Origin: Chitinispirillales bacterium
GTDB taxonomy: Bacteria > Fibrobacterota > Chitinivibrionia > Chitinivibrionales > Chitinivibrionaceae
Assembly (NCBI GenBank): GCA_031254455.1
Contig: JAIRUI010000116.1
Location: 1 to 10,353, forward strand
Direction of reading: 5' to 3'
DNA: 10,353 nt
Below are positions 1 to 6,243 of this stretch, piece after piece. Made by a program: the position numbers and the translations under genes. How positions within the stretch are numbered: position 1 is the stretch's first letter; each line of letters begins with the position of its first letter. Below the pieces are notes generated by a model. The model saw only the letters and a list, made by a program, of their open reading frames with translations. It made no database searches and was not told the DNA's origin.

Positions 1-184
1 TACCTAAAAAACAAACGAAAAAGAACCCTTTAACGTCTGCGGAAAAAGAACATAAAACGAACACGCTATCGGTTTTATCAAAAGATTTAAGATTATATCT
101 GAAAAATACAGAAACAGAAGAAAAAGATTTAAATTAAGGTTTAATTTAATAGCGGGGATATGCAATTATGAAAATAACTATTGA
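1..184 (+). pseudogene. IS5-family transposase, 3' end, frameshifted remnant
   Basis: This is the C-terminal part of a DDE transposase of the IS5 type (DDE_Tnp_4-like), entering from the left edge. Positions 56-184, read in the frame ending at TGA 182-184, give NEHAIGFIKRFKI followed by EKYRNRRKRFKLRFNLIAGI and a short tail. The R-Y-R-N-R-R-K-R-F then L-R-F-N-L-I-A-G pattern is typical of the end of this family. The upstream part is in a different frame: 3-53 reads PKKQTKKNPLTSAEKEH, which matches the K-rich, LT-x-x-E-K-E-H segment expected just before it. The correct frame has a TAA at 53-55, and the roughly ten residues that usually link the two segments are missing. I infer a small internal deletion with a frameshift, so this copy probably makes no active transposase. 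The frame break is seen directly; the deletion size is inferred from family memory. Confidence 0.85.
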
Positions 185-202
185 TTTCGCAAAAGGTCTA
201 AT
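85..202 (+). repeat. Left copy of inverted IS-end repeat
   Basis: This 118-bp stretch is repeated in inverted orientation at 10236-10353, gap-free, with five mismatches by eye (at 92, 94, 134, 178 and 193). It covers the last ~33 codons of the transposase plus ~18 bp to the insertion-sequence end. The outer end reads TTTCGCAAAAGGTCT, which resembles AGACCTTTGC-type terminal repeats known in some IS5-family elements (from memory). The similarity stops after GGTCTAAT, so the element boundary lies within about 199-202. It is only a few bases from the ilvN stop codon at 206-208. Confidence 0.9.
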
Positions 203-205
203 AAT

Positions 206-688
206 TTACAGTCTCGCTCTTGAAAGCGCAATAGGTCCGCTTCTTGCAATTTCTTTAATTCCGTAAGGACGAAGCAAATCTATAAAACTTAACAAACGGT
301 CTGCGGTTTCGCTTAACTCTATTGTCATTTCATTCTGCGACACCGCAAGAACAAAGCCGTGAAAAATCTGTACAATACCAACTATTTCGTGACGCTTTGC
401 CGCCGTTACGTTTACGGTCAAAAGCATTAACTCACGTTCGACCCGCTCGTTTTCACTGAAATCCAAAACTTTTACTACGTCTATGAGTTTGTTCAGTTGT
501 TTGGTAATCTGGTCGATTTCTTTGTTGTCACCGCTCACGACAATCGTCATCCTCGAAAGCGTAGGGTCGTCCGTTTCTGCGACGGATAAACTGCTTATGT
601 TAAATCCTCGCGCCGAAAACAATCCCGAAATACGCGATAACGCGCCGCTATGGTTTTCAACTAAAACCGAAATCGTATGTTTGCTCAT
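206..688 (-). CDS. ilvN: Acetolactate synthase small (regulatory) subunit
   Basis: This 160-residue protein is the regulatory subunit of acetohydroxyacid synthase, the first common enzyme of valine, leucine and isoleucine synthesis in the cytoplasm. It binds IlvB, stimulates catalysis and carries feedback inhibition by valine. Residues 4-80 form the N-terminal ACT domain, with the family pattern ENHSGALSRISGLFSARGFN (Asn12, Gly15). Residues ~85-155 form the second, C-terminal domain, ending LRPYGIKEIARSGPIAL. The length matches IlvN/IlvH proteins. The ATG has a good ribosome binding site on the minus strand (AAGGAG, 8 bases upstream). The gene follows ilvB after 26 bp in the same operon. Its TAA (206-208) lies only a few bases from an insertion-sequence end, but the C-terminus looks intact. 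I use ilvN rather than ilvH because of the linkage to ilvB; the names are interchangeable here. Confidence 0.96.
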   Translation of the reverse strand: MSKHTISVLVENHSGALSRISGLFSARGFNISSLSVAETDDPTLSRMTIVVSGDNKEIDQITKQLNKLIDVVKVLDFSENERVERELMLLTVNVTAAKRHEIVGIVQIFHGFVLAVSQNEMTIELSETADRLLSFIDLLRPYGIKEIARSGPIALSRARL

Positions 689-714
689 AAATATATCTCC
701 TTTTTGTTTCTAAA

Positions 715-2457
715 TTATTCGGTTATCACTGCAGAGAACGGCTTGCCGGCGGGAATCATCGGTAAAACATTTTCCTCAGGGTCAATCATAATTTCCAAAA
801 AAACCGCACCTTCCGTTTGGATCGCCCATTTAATAGCGTTACGCACTTCGTTGGGTTTTGTAATTCTTTTGGACGGGATGTCGTAACTTTCGGCAAGTTT
901 AACGAAATCGGGAATATACGGAACGGTTTTCTTTTTCGTGTGTCCGTCTTCCGCTCTTTCCTTGGATGAAACAGTCATATTCACCGAACTGTAACGCTTG
1001 TCGAAAAACATTCCCTGCCATTGACGAACCATTCCCAAATATTCGTTGTTGAGAACGATAGTTTTCACCGCAATATCGTTAAGTCTTATCGTCGCCAATT
1101 CCTGAATATTCATTTGTATCCCTCCGTCGCCGCAAATCGACCAGACTACGCCGTTTATTCCCCTTGCCGCTCCCATAGCCGCAGGAAGCCCGTAGCCCAT
1201 AGTTCCAAGTCCGCCGGACGACAAAAATTTTCGCGGCGTATCAAACCTGTAATACTGCGCCGCCCACATTTGATTCTGCCCGACATCCGTAGCAACGACC
1301 GCAGCGCCCTTTGTTTCTTCGTAAAGCGTCTCAACGACAAACTGCGGCTTAATTACAGTATCGCTGCGCTTATACCAAAAATGCTTTCCTTCAGTCCATT
1401 TCTCAATTTTCCCAGCCCATTCGACGTAATCTCCACTTTTAACTATTTTGTTCAATTCGCAAAGCACGCTTTTTGCATCGCCGACAACGGGAATATTCGC
1501 CGTAATAATTTTGGAAATTTCCGCAGGATCTACATCTATATGAACAATTTCCGCATTTGGAGCGAACTGCTCAATATTTCCGGCTACGCGGTCGTCAAAA
1601 CGAACCCCTACGGCGATAATCAAATCGCTGCCGTGAAGCGCCGTGTTAGCCGCTACGCTTCCGTGCATCCCAACCATCCCCAAATATTGTTTGTGGTTTC
1701 CAGGAAACGCTCCAAGTCCCATAAGCGTAGCAGCGACCGGAATTTGTGTTTTTTCGGCAAATTCCAATAATTCTTTGTGCGCGTTTGAAAGTATTATTCC
1801 GCCGCCCGCATAAATAATCGGCTGCTTTGCTTTGGAAATAGCCTCCGCCGCTCTTTTTATCTGTTTGATATTTCCGTTATACGTAGGCTTGTAACTGCGA
1901 ATCTCAACGTTTTCAAGATAAATATCCTTACTGTCGGTAATTGTCTCAACAGTCGCATCTTTCGTAATATCCACAAGAACAGGTCCTGGACGTCCGGTTT
2001 TTGCTATGTGAAACGCCTTACTGATTGTCGGCGCAATGTCTTCTATATTCTTCACTAGAAAATTGTGCTTTGTAACGGAACGTGTAATTCCCACCATATC
2101 CGCTTCCTGAAAAGCGTCCGTACCAAGCAGTGCGCCAGGAACTTGTCCGGTAATCGCTACAACAGGAATTGAATCCAAATGCGCCGTAGCAATTCCGGTA
2201 ACCAAATTGGTGGCGCCGGGTCCAGAAGTCGCCAGACAAACGCCGACCTTTCCCGTCGCTCTTGCATATCCGTCGGCGGCATGAGCGGCTCCCTGCTCGT
2301 GGCGAGTCAAAATCACGTCAATGTCCTTACAATCGTAAAGCGCGTCGAAAATCGGAATTACCTGCCCGCCCGGATAGCCGAAAATTACATTGACGCCTTC
2401 TTTACGTAAAGCGTTTATTAAAATCTCACTGCCCTTAATTTTTTTCGTTCCAACCAT
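715..2457 (-). CDS. ilvB: Acetolactate synthase large (catalytic) subunit
   Basis: This 580-residue, ThDP- and FAD-dependent enzyme condenses pyruvate with pyruvate or 2-oxobutyrate to 2-acetolactate or 2-aceto-2-hydroxybutyrate. The N-terminal domain has FGYPGG (26-31) and RHEQGAAHAADGYARATGK with the catalytic Glu54. The middle, FAD-binding domain follows. The C-terminal ThDP domain has GDGG at 443-446 and the metal/ThDP-binding Asn-Asn at ~470-471. The frame stays open to an upstream GTG at 2556, but that extension would run through the attenuator hairpin. The ATG at 2457 is preferred: it has GAGGAG six bases upstream, and the protein then starts at the usual place (MVGTKKIKGSEIL). A modest insertion with SSKERAEDGHTKKK lies before the C-terminal helices. 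The gene is first in an ilvB-ilvN operon and sits directly behind the leader peptide and terminator. Confidence 0.97.
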   Translation of the reverse strand: MVGTKKIKGSEILINALRKEGVNVIFGYPGGQVIPIFDALYDCKDIDVILTRHEQGAAHAADGYARATGKVGVCLATSGPGATNLVTGIATAHLDSIPVVAITGQVPGALLGTDAFQEADMVGITRSVTKHNFLVKNIEDIAPTISKAFHIAKTGRPGPVLVDITKDATVETITDSKDIYLENVEIRSYKPTYNGNIKQIKRAAEAISKAKQPIIYAGGGIILSNAHKELLEFAEKTQIPVAATLMGLGAFPGNHKQYLGMVGMHGSVAANTALHGSDLIIAVGVRFDDRVAGNIEQFAPNAEIVHIDVDPAEISKIITANIPVVGDAKSVLCELNKIVKSGDYVEWAGKIEKWTEGKHFWYKRSDTVIKPQFVVETLYEETKGAAVVATDVGQNQMWAAQYYRFDTPRKFLSSGGLGTMGYGLPAAMGAARGINGVVWSICGDGGIQMNIQELATIRLNDIAVKTIVLNNEYLGMVRQWQGMFFDKRYSSVNMTVSSKERAEDGHTKKKTVPYIPDFVKLAESYDIPSKRITKPNEVRNAIKWAIQTEGAVFLEIMIDPEENVLPMIPAGKPFSAVITE

Positions 2458-2485
2458 AATGTTCTCCTCTATGAAATAATTTGCC

Positions 2486-2523
2486 AAAACAAAAAAGCCC
2501 GTTCTACTTGTGAAACGGGCTTT
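2486..2523 (-). terminator. Attenuator terminator in front of ilvB
   Basis: The minus strand has a perfect 10-bp stem (2514-2523 with 2494-2503, AAAGCCCGTT / AACGGGCTTT) and a 10-base loop. It is followed by a U-rich run, TTTTTTGTTTT, down to 2486. This is a textbook intrinsic terminator oriented against ilvB transcription, 28 bases before the ilvB ATG and inside the leader. Its upstream arm can pair instead with a segment just after the leader peptide, so it is best read as an attenuator and not as the end of another gene. Confidence 0.9.
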
Positions 2524-2556
2524 AAACATTATACATAAAAACCGCCCGTAACTCAC
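2510..2556 (-). promoter_or_regulatory. Antiterminator pairing of the ilv attenuator
   Basis: On the minus strand ACGGGC (2549-2544) lies six bases past the last sense codon of the leader peptide. It is complementary to GCCCGT (2520-2515), the heart of the terminator's 5' arm. The pairing can extend with GTGA/TCAC beyond a small asymmetric loop (2556-2544 with 2520-2510). The two structures exclude each other. A ribosome finishing at the leader stop (2555-2553) would cover ACGGGC and favour termination. A ribosome stalled at the Leu codons (2573-2565) or Val codons (2588-2580) would leave it free and allow readthrough into ilvB. The complementarity is visible in the sequence; the mechanism is inferred from classical amino-acid operon attenuators. 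Confidence 0.75.
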
Positions 2557-2642
2557 ACTCCAAAGAGCAAAAGCATTGACACGACGACGGATAAATTTTC
2601 CATATTTATAGTTTTCATAGCGGCTAAAATAATATATTTCAT
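2553..2642 (-). CDS. ilv operon leader (attenuator) peptide
   Basis: A short open frame of 29 codons, or 21 codons if started at the second ATG (2618), ends with LSVVVSMLLLFGV and TGA at 2555-2553. Twelve of the 29 residues are Ile, Leu or Val, including Ile-Ile-Leu near the start, Val-Val-Val and Leu-Leu-Leu. That is the hallmark of leader peptides that sense charged branched-chain tRNAs. It ends 29 bases before the terminator stem and overlaps the antiterminator strand. No strong Shine-Dalgarno precedes either ATG. The 29-codon form begins at a palindromic ATTTCATGAAAT; the choice of start is uncertain. The peptide itself should have no function beyond ribosome positioning. Confidence 0.8.
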   Translation of the reverse strand: MKYIILAAMKTINMENLSVVVSMLLLFGV

Positions 2643-2789
2643 GAAATAAAAGGAGGAATTATTAGAAAAATAATAGAAAAATTATTTTTCTTTGCTTTTA
2701 TGTCGATTTTAATATTATATTGTATCTAACAAAGCGCATATTTATGTTTTATGTGTTTTGTTTTTTAACACTATACAATGGAGGATAAT
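2643..2789. promoter_or_regulatory. Divergent promoter region between ilv leader and spoVG
   Basis: This AT-rich spacer must hold the promoters for the leftward ilv operon and rightward spoVG. For the plus strand a possible sigma-70 pair is TTGTAT (2720-2725), 17 bases, TATGTT (2743-2748). For the minus strand there is a TATAAT at 2719-2714, about 70 bases before the leader ATG, but no good -35 hexamer at the right distance. The two candidates overlap, so the two transcripts may compete. Assignments are by eye only. Confidence 0.4.
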
Positions 2790-3068
2790 ATGGAAATTAC
2801 AGAGATTCGTATTACACCAAGAGACGGCGAAGGCCGGCTTAAAGGATTCGCAAATATAACTTTCGACGATAGCTTTGTAGTTAGAGGAATCAGAATAGTT
2901 GAAGGAGATGACGGCTTATTTGTATCTATGCCGAGTCATCGAAAACCGGACGGAACGTATCAGGATATTGCGCATCCTATTAACAACGAAACTAGAAGTT
3001 TAATCGAAAGTCGTATTATTGGTGCATACAATAATGCAATTGCCGATGGAATTAAGGCTGAAGAATGA
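2790..3068 (+). CDS. spoVG: SpoVG family regulatory protein
   Basis: This 92-residue protein matches SpoVG over its full length: MEITEIRITPRDGEGRLKGF at the start, then SFVVRGIRIVEGDDGLFVSM, and AHPINNETRSLIESRII in the conserved C-terminal part. SpoVG proteins are small cytoplasmic nucleic-acid-binding regulators, first known from sporulation and septation in Bacillus but present in many non-sporulating bacteria; the name does not imply sporulation here. There are two in-frame ATGs. The one at 2778 would place the ribosome binding site inside the gene. The one at 2790 has GGAGG five bases upstream and gives the usual family N-terminus, so it is chosen. The gene is divergent from the ilv operon and is followed after 79 bp by a coiled-coil gene on the same strand, possibly cotranscribed. 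Confidence 0.95.
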   Translation: MEITEIRITPRDGEGRLKGFANITFDDSFVVRGIRIVEGDDGLFVSMPSHRKPDGTYQDIAHPINNETRSLIESRIIGAYNNAIADGIKAEE

Positions 3069-3103
3069 GTTAGTTAACGCTTTTCCAAATAGAATTAACT
3101 AAC
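3069..3103 (+). terminator. Hairpin downstream of spoVG, weak terminator candidate
   Basis: GTTAGTTAA (3069-3077) and TTAACTAAC (3095-3103) form a perfect 9-bp AT-rich stem with a 17-base loop, starting right after the spoVG stop. No clean U run follows (CTTGTTGTCTT is the nearest), so it may be a partial terminator or an mRNA-end stabiliser between the two genes. Confidence 0.35.
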
Positions 3104-3147
3104 ATAAAGCTTGTTGTCTTATAACGCAAATTAAACGGAGGTTTATT

Positions 3148-3639
3148 TTGGAAGAATTGGTTTATAAGAAAAATACGGCTGGACAATGGCTTGTTCTTCC
3201 CGAAGAGAAGAAAAAAGCCATTAGTGATTTTTTGGAAGGTGCGGAAAGATACGAAGGAACTCTTGGTCTTGTCGGCGACACCGCTGAGTTTTATGTTGAA
3301 AAGGTAAAACCGGAGATGGTATCCGTTGAAGGCGCTAAAGCCGCTTTACGTTCCATATCCGACCAATTTGATGAAAAGAAAAAAATAGTTTCCGCCGCTC
3401 TTCAAAAAATTGAAGAAAAAGTTTCTATTATGAACGGGATTATTTCCGAATTGGATCCTGACAGGTTTCAACATAGGATAGAGTCTATTCAGGTAACTAT
3501 CGACAAATTCAAACCGCATATAGAACGCTTTAATTCATTGATTATCCAAATAGACGAGCGGAAAAAGGAAGAATTGGAGAAAGCAAAAAACACTATAATG
3601 AAAGGACACCGTAAGTTCTATTTTGAAAATTTGCGCTAA
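3148..3639 (+). CDS. Uncharacterised coiled-coil protein
   Basis: I do not recognise this 163-residue protein. It is hydrophilic, with no signal peptide and no membrane segment, and very rich in Glu, Lys and Ile. It looks mostly helical: residues ~70-110 (SISDQFDEKKKIVSAALQKI onward) and ~120-155 (IESIQVTIDKF, then IDERKKEELEKAKNTI) have heptad-like spacing of Ile, Leu and Val. The N-terminal ~45 residues (MEELVYKKNTAGQWLVLPEE) may form a small separate region. The start is TTG, chosen because GGAGG stands six bases upstream and no ATG occurs nearby. It lies 79 bp after spoVG on the same strand. Its TAA overlaps the stop codon of the convergent coaX gene by four bases. A cytoplasmic structural or scaffolding role would be a guess. 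Confidence 0.8.
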   Translation: MEELVYKKNTAGQWLVLPEEKKKAISDFLEGAERYEGTLGLVGDTAEFYVEKVKPEMVSVEGAKAALRSISDQFDEKKKIVSAALQKIEEKVSIMNGIISELDPDRFQHRIESIQVTIDKFKPHIERFNSLIIQIDERKKEELEKAKNTIMKGHRKFYFENLR

Positions 3640-4364
3640 GACTTTCGCGCTCCAGCAAGCGCTGTTCCGATTATCGTGAGTTCGGGAACTGTAATTACTT
3701 CCCGTCTCACAAAATCCTTTACTATTCGCCACCCGCCGCCGCAGCCCAATATAAGCGGATCGTCTAATTTTTTTGCGCAAGAATCAATAGCGTACTCAAT
3801 ACCTCCGGCACAGTCGGCGATAAGTCCGCTTGAAACGGCAGAAAACGTATTTTGAGGCAATTCGCAAAATTTTAGTTCGTACGGATTACAAAACGGAAGC
3901 GCAGCCGTTTTTTCGTGCGTCGCTTCAGAGGTTATTTTTATTCCCGGTAAAATAAATCCACCCAAAAATTCCCTGTTTGAGCCTACGCAATCGACCGTCG
4001 TAGCGGTTCCCGAATCTACAATTATCAAATCGTGGTCTGGAAATAACGCAAGACCGGCAATAGCATCGACAATTCTGTCTATACCAAGCGGTGGAGAATA
4101 ATTTATACTCAAATTTGATACGGTTTCCCTTTTGCAAAAATAAACGTTTGTATATACATTTTTAAGTTCTATGTATAATTCCTGCGCTTTCGGAACTACG
4201 CTTGCTATGGAAATAAGCAGGTTTTCGTTTCTCTGCAAAGCGTGAATCATATCAAAAATATTTTCGTAATCACAATGTTTGATTTCTATATTTTTCAAAC
4301 AATTTACGTCCACTCTTGCTAACCGTAAATGCGTATTTCCGGCGTCAACGGCGATTATTTCCAT
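3636..4364 (-). CDS. coaX: Type III pantothenate kinase
   Basis: This 242-residue cytoplasmic enzyme phosphorylates pantothenate with ATP, the first step of CoA synthesis. CoaX enzymes belong to the ASKHA fold and are not feedback-inhibited by CoA like type I kinases. Visible motifs are the N-terminal nucleotide-binding DAGNTHLRLA (Asp7, Asn10, Thr11), PPLGIDRI with Asp96-Arg97, and VDSGTATTVD (117-125) followed by FLGGFILPGI, all diagnostic of the family. The length is slightly short of the usual ~255 but complete. The ATG has AAGGAA a few bases upstream. It follows paaK by 15 bp and is last in the iorA-iorB-paaK-coaX operon. Its TAG shares the CTAA stop overlap (3636-3639) with the convergent coiled-coil gene. 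Placement behind CoA-ester enzymes suggests coupling of CoA supply to demand, which is an inference. Confidence 0.95.
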   Translation of the reverse strand: MEIIAVDAGNTHLRLARVDVNCLKNIEIKHCDYENIFDMIHALQRNENLLISIASVVPKAQELYIELKNVYTNVYFCKRETVSNLSINYSPPLGIDRIVDAIAGLALFPDHDLIIVDSGTATTVDCVGSNREFLGGFILPGIKITSEATHEKTAALPFCNPYELKFCELPQNTFSAVSSGLIADCAGGIEYAIDSCAKKLDDPLILGCGGGWRIVKDFVRREVITVPELTIIGTALAGARKS

Positions 4365-4379
4365 AATTTCCTTATTTAT

Positions 4380-5678
4380 TTACCTCTTATCAATTACTCT
4401 CACCGCTTTGCCTTTGCTGCGTCCTATCGTTCCGTGTTCGACAAAATTTATCATTACACCGACGCTTATAGCGCTGGATACGTTTTCTTCTAATTGGTTT
4501 CTTAATTTCTGGAGATTTTTAATTCCACTGCCAAACAGGCGGTCTTCCAATTCCACCTGAATTTCAAGAACGTCAAGGTTATTTACCCGTTCGACTATAA
4601 TCTGGTAATGCGGCTCAATTCCTTCTACCGTAAATAAAGCGCTTTCAATTTGTGACGGAAAAACATTAACGCCGCGAATTATCATCATATCGTCGCTTCT
4701 ACCGAAAATTTTACCCATACGAACCGAAGTTCTGCCGCATTTACATTCAGCATGAATTAAATATGTTATATCCCGCGTTCGATAGCGGATCAACGGCATT
4801 CCTGTTTTTGTCAACGTCGTAAAAACCAATTCGCCTTTTGTCCCATACGGCAGCGGTTCAAGCGTTTCGCGGTCGATTATTTCCGGCAGAAAATGGTCTT
4901 CCCAAATATGAGAGCCGTGCTGATGTTCACATTCGACAGCCACTCCGGGACCTATTATCTCACTCAATCCGTAAATATCGTACGCCTTCAAATCAAGTTT
5001 CTTTTGTATTTCGTGGCGCATTTCCTGAGTCCATTGCTCCGCTCCGAAAATCCCCTGCCGCAAAGCGAAATCTCCGGCTTTGAAACCTTCATTTTTCATT
5101 TCATCCGCCAAATAAAGAGCGTATGAAGGTGTACAGCACAATGTAGTCGCACCGAAATCTTTTAGCAGCTGTATCTGTCTTTTCGTATTACCGCTAGACA
5201 TGGGAACGGTCATACAACCAAGCAGTTCGCTGCCGTAATGAACGCCAAGACCGCCCGTAAATAATCCATAACCGTATGCTACATTTACAACACTGTCTTT
5301 CGTACAGCCGGTCGCCACCAACGAACGCGCCATAACCTGCGACCAAACATCCAAATCGTTTTGAGTATAACCCGCAACCGTAAGTTTCCCTACGGTACCG
5401 CTTGAGGCGTGAATACGAACAATATCGGACTGAGGGACGCTAAACATACCGAAAGGATAAGCGTCGCGCAAGTCCTGTTTGGTAGTGAAAGGCAGTCTGC
5501 TCAAATCCTCCAATTTTTTAATATCGCCGGGTTTAATGCCGGCTTTATCCATTTTCTTACGATACGACGATACGTTTTCATAAACGCGCTCCACAACGGA
5601 TTGAAGACGTTCCAATTGAAATTTCTTTAATTCCGAACGCGGCATTGTCTCAAATTTTTCATCGTAATATTCAGGCAC
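4380..5678 (-). CDS. paaK: Phenylacetate-CoA ligase family (AMP-forming aryl-acid CoA ligase)
   Basis: This is an adenylate-forming enzyme that converts phenylacetate or a related aryl acid, ATP and CoA to the aryl-acyl-CoA. It has 432 residues, the normal PaaK length. The P-loop-like motif SSGTVGKLTVAGYT is at 92-105, the YGLSE adenylation motif is mid-protein, and RYRTRDIT and GRSDDMMIIRGVNVFPSQIE mark the hinge and C-terminal domain. The cysteine-containing CKCGRTS before the hinge is also usual. The frame is open upstream to 5717, but GTG at 5678 has AAGGAG six bases before it and gives the family start (PEYYDEKFETMPR), so it is preferred. It overlaps the iorB end by 8 bp, implying translational coupling. 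Next to iorAB the likely substrates are aryl acetates from Phe, Tyr or Trp. In a fermenter it could also run towards ATP formation from aryl-acetyl-CoA. The substrate is not determined by the sequence. Confidence 0.92.
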   Translation of the reverse strand: MPEYYDEKFETMPRSELKKFQLERLQSVVERVYENVSSYRKKMDKAGIKPGDIKKLEDLSRLPFTTKQDLRDAYPFGMFSVPQSDIVRIHASSGTVGKLTVAGYTQNDLDVWSQVMARSLVATGCTKDSVVNVAYGYGLFTGGLGVHYGSELLGCMTVPMSSGNTKRQIQLLKDFGATTLCCTPSYALYLADEMKNEGFKAGDFALRQGIFGAEQWTQEMRHEIQKKLDLKAYDIYGLSEIIGPGVAVECEHQHGSHIWEDHFLPEIIDRETLEPLPYGTKGELVFTTLTKTGMPLIRYRTRDITYLIHAECKCGRTSVRMGKIFGRSDDMMIIRGVNVFPSQIESALFTVEGIEPHYQIIVERVNNLDVLEIQVELEDRLFGSGIKNLQKLRNQLEENVSSAISVGVMINFVEHGTIGRSKGKAVRVIDKR

Positions 5679-6243
5679 GTTTTTCTCCTTCCTCAAATGC
5701 TCTAAGGTTAATATCAAACGTAGAAGCGGGAACGCTGTTTTTTATGGCTTCCTTAAATTTTTCCCTGTCGAATTTTAATAACACCGCACAAAATCCCAAA
5801 ACCGCCACATTAACCGTACGCAAATCGCCTAATTTCATCGCAATTTCAAGTGCGTCAATATTGCGAATTTGAGCGCCGTAACCGCCTACCCGTTCGTAAA
5901 TGTCTGCAGGGTAATCGACTTTCCCCGTAATAACCGGCATAGGATAAAGGTTTTGTTTGTTGATAATTATCATACCGCCGTCTTTAATATAATCAGCCCA
6001 ACGCAACGCTTCAAGTTCCTCAAAAGCCAAAATAACGTCAGCGTTTTTCTTGTCTATTAACGGGCTGTAAACTTTATCGCTTATACGAACATACGTAACG
6101 ACGCTGCCGCCGCGCTGCGACATCCCGTGCACTTCCGACAATTTACAATCTTTATTTATGAGCGTCGCATAATTTCCCAATATTTTGCTCGCAAGAAGCG
6201 TTCCCTGTCCGCCGACGCCGACGATTAAAATATTTATATTCAT
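5671..6243 (-). CDS. iorB: Indolepyruvate ferredoxin oxidoreductase, beta subunit
   Basis: This 190-residue protein is the gamma-domain type subunit of 2-oxoacid:ferredoxin oxidoreductases and pairs with IorA. It starts with the Rossmann-like INILIVGVGGQGTLLASKIL (Gly9, Gly11, Gly12, Gly14), followed by the conserved EVHGMSQRGGSVVTYVRI segment. The frame extends upstream to 6312, but that would lie inside iorA. The ATG at 6243 is chosen because it overlaps the iorA stop as ATGA, has GGAG upstream within iorA, and gives the standard N-terminus and length. The 4-bp overlap with iorA and the 8-bp overlap with paaK show an operon made for fixed stoichiometry. Together IorAB oxidises aryl pyruvates with CoA to aryl-acetyl-CoA, CO2 and reduced ferredoxin. 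Confidence 0.95.
   Translation of the reverse strand: MNINILIVGVGGQGTLLASKILGNYATLINKDCKLSEVHGMSQRGGSVVTYVRISDKVYSPLIDKKNADVILAFEELEALRWADYIKDGGMIIINKQNLYPMPVITGKVDYPADIYERVGGYGAQIRNIDALEIAMKLGDLRTVNVAVLGFCAVLLKFDREKFKEAIKNSVPASTFDINLRAFEEGEKRA

Noticed and set aside
1021..1770. 249-codon plus-strand open frame opposite ilvB
   Set aside because: It lies wholly inside strongly conserved ilvB on the other strand, has basic low-complexity composition and no recognisable domain; it is a shadow.
2458..2556. N-terminal extension of ilvB to a GTG at 2556
   Set aside because: It would encode the attenuator hairpin and the ribosome binding site, has no family similarity, and the ATG at 2457 has GAGGAG at the right distance.
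2458..2700. T-box riboswitch upstream of ilvB
   Set aside because: No GGTGGNACCGCG-like T-box motif is present; the peptide and competing hairpins explain the leader better.
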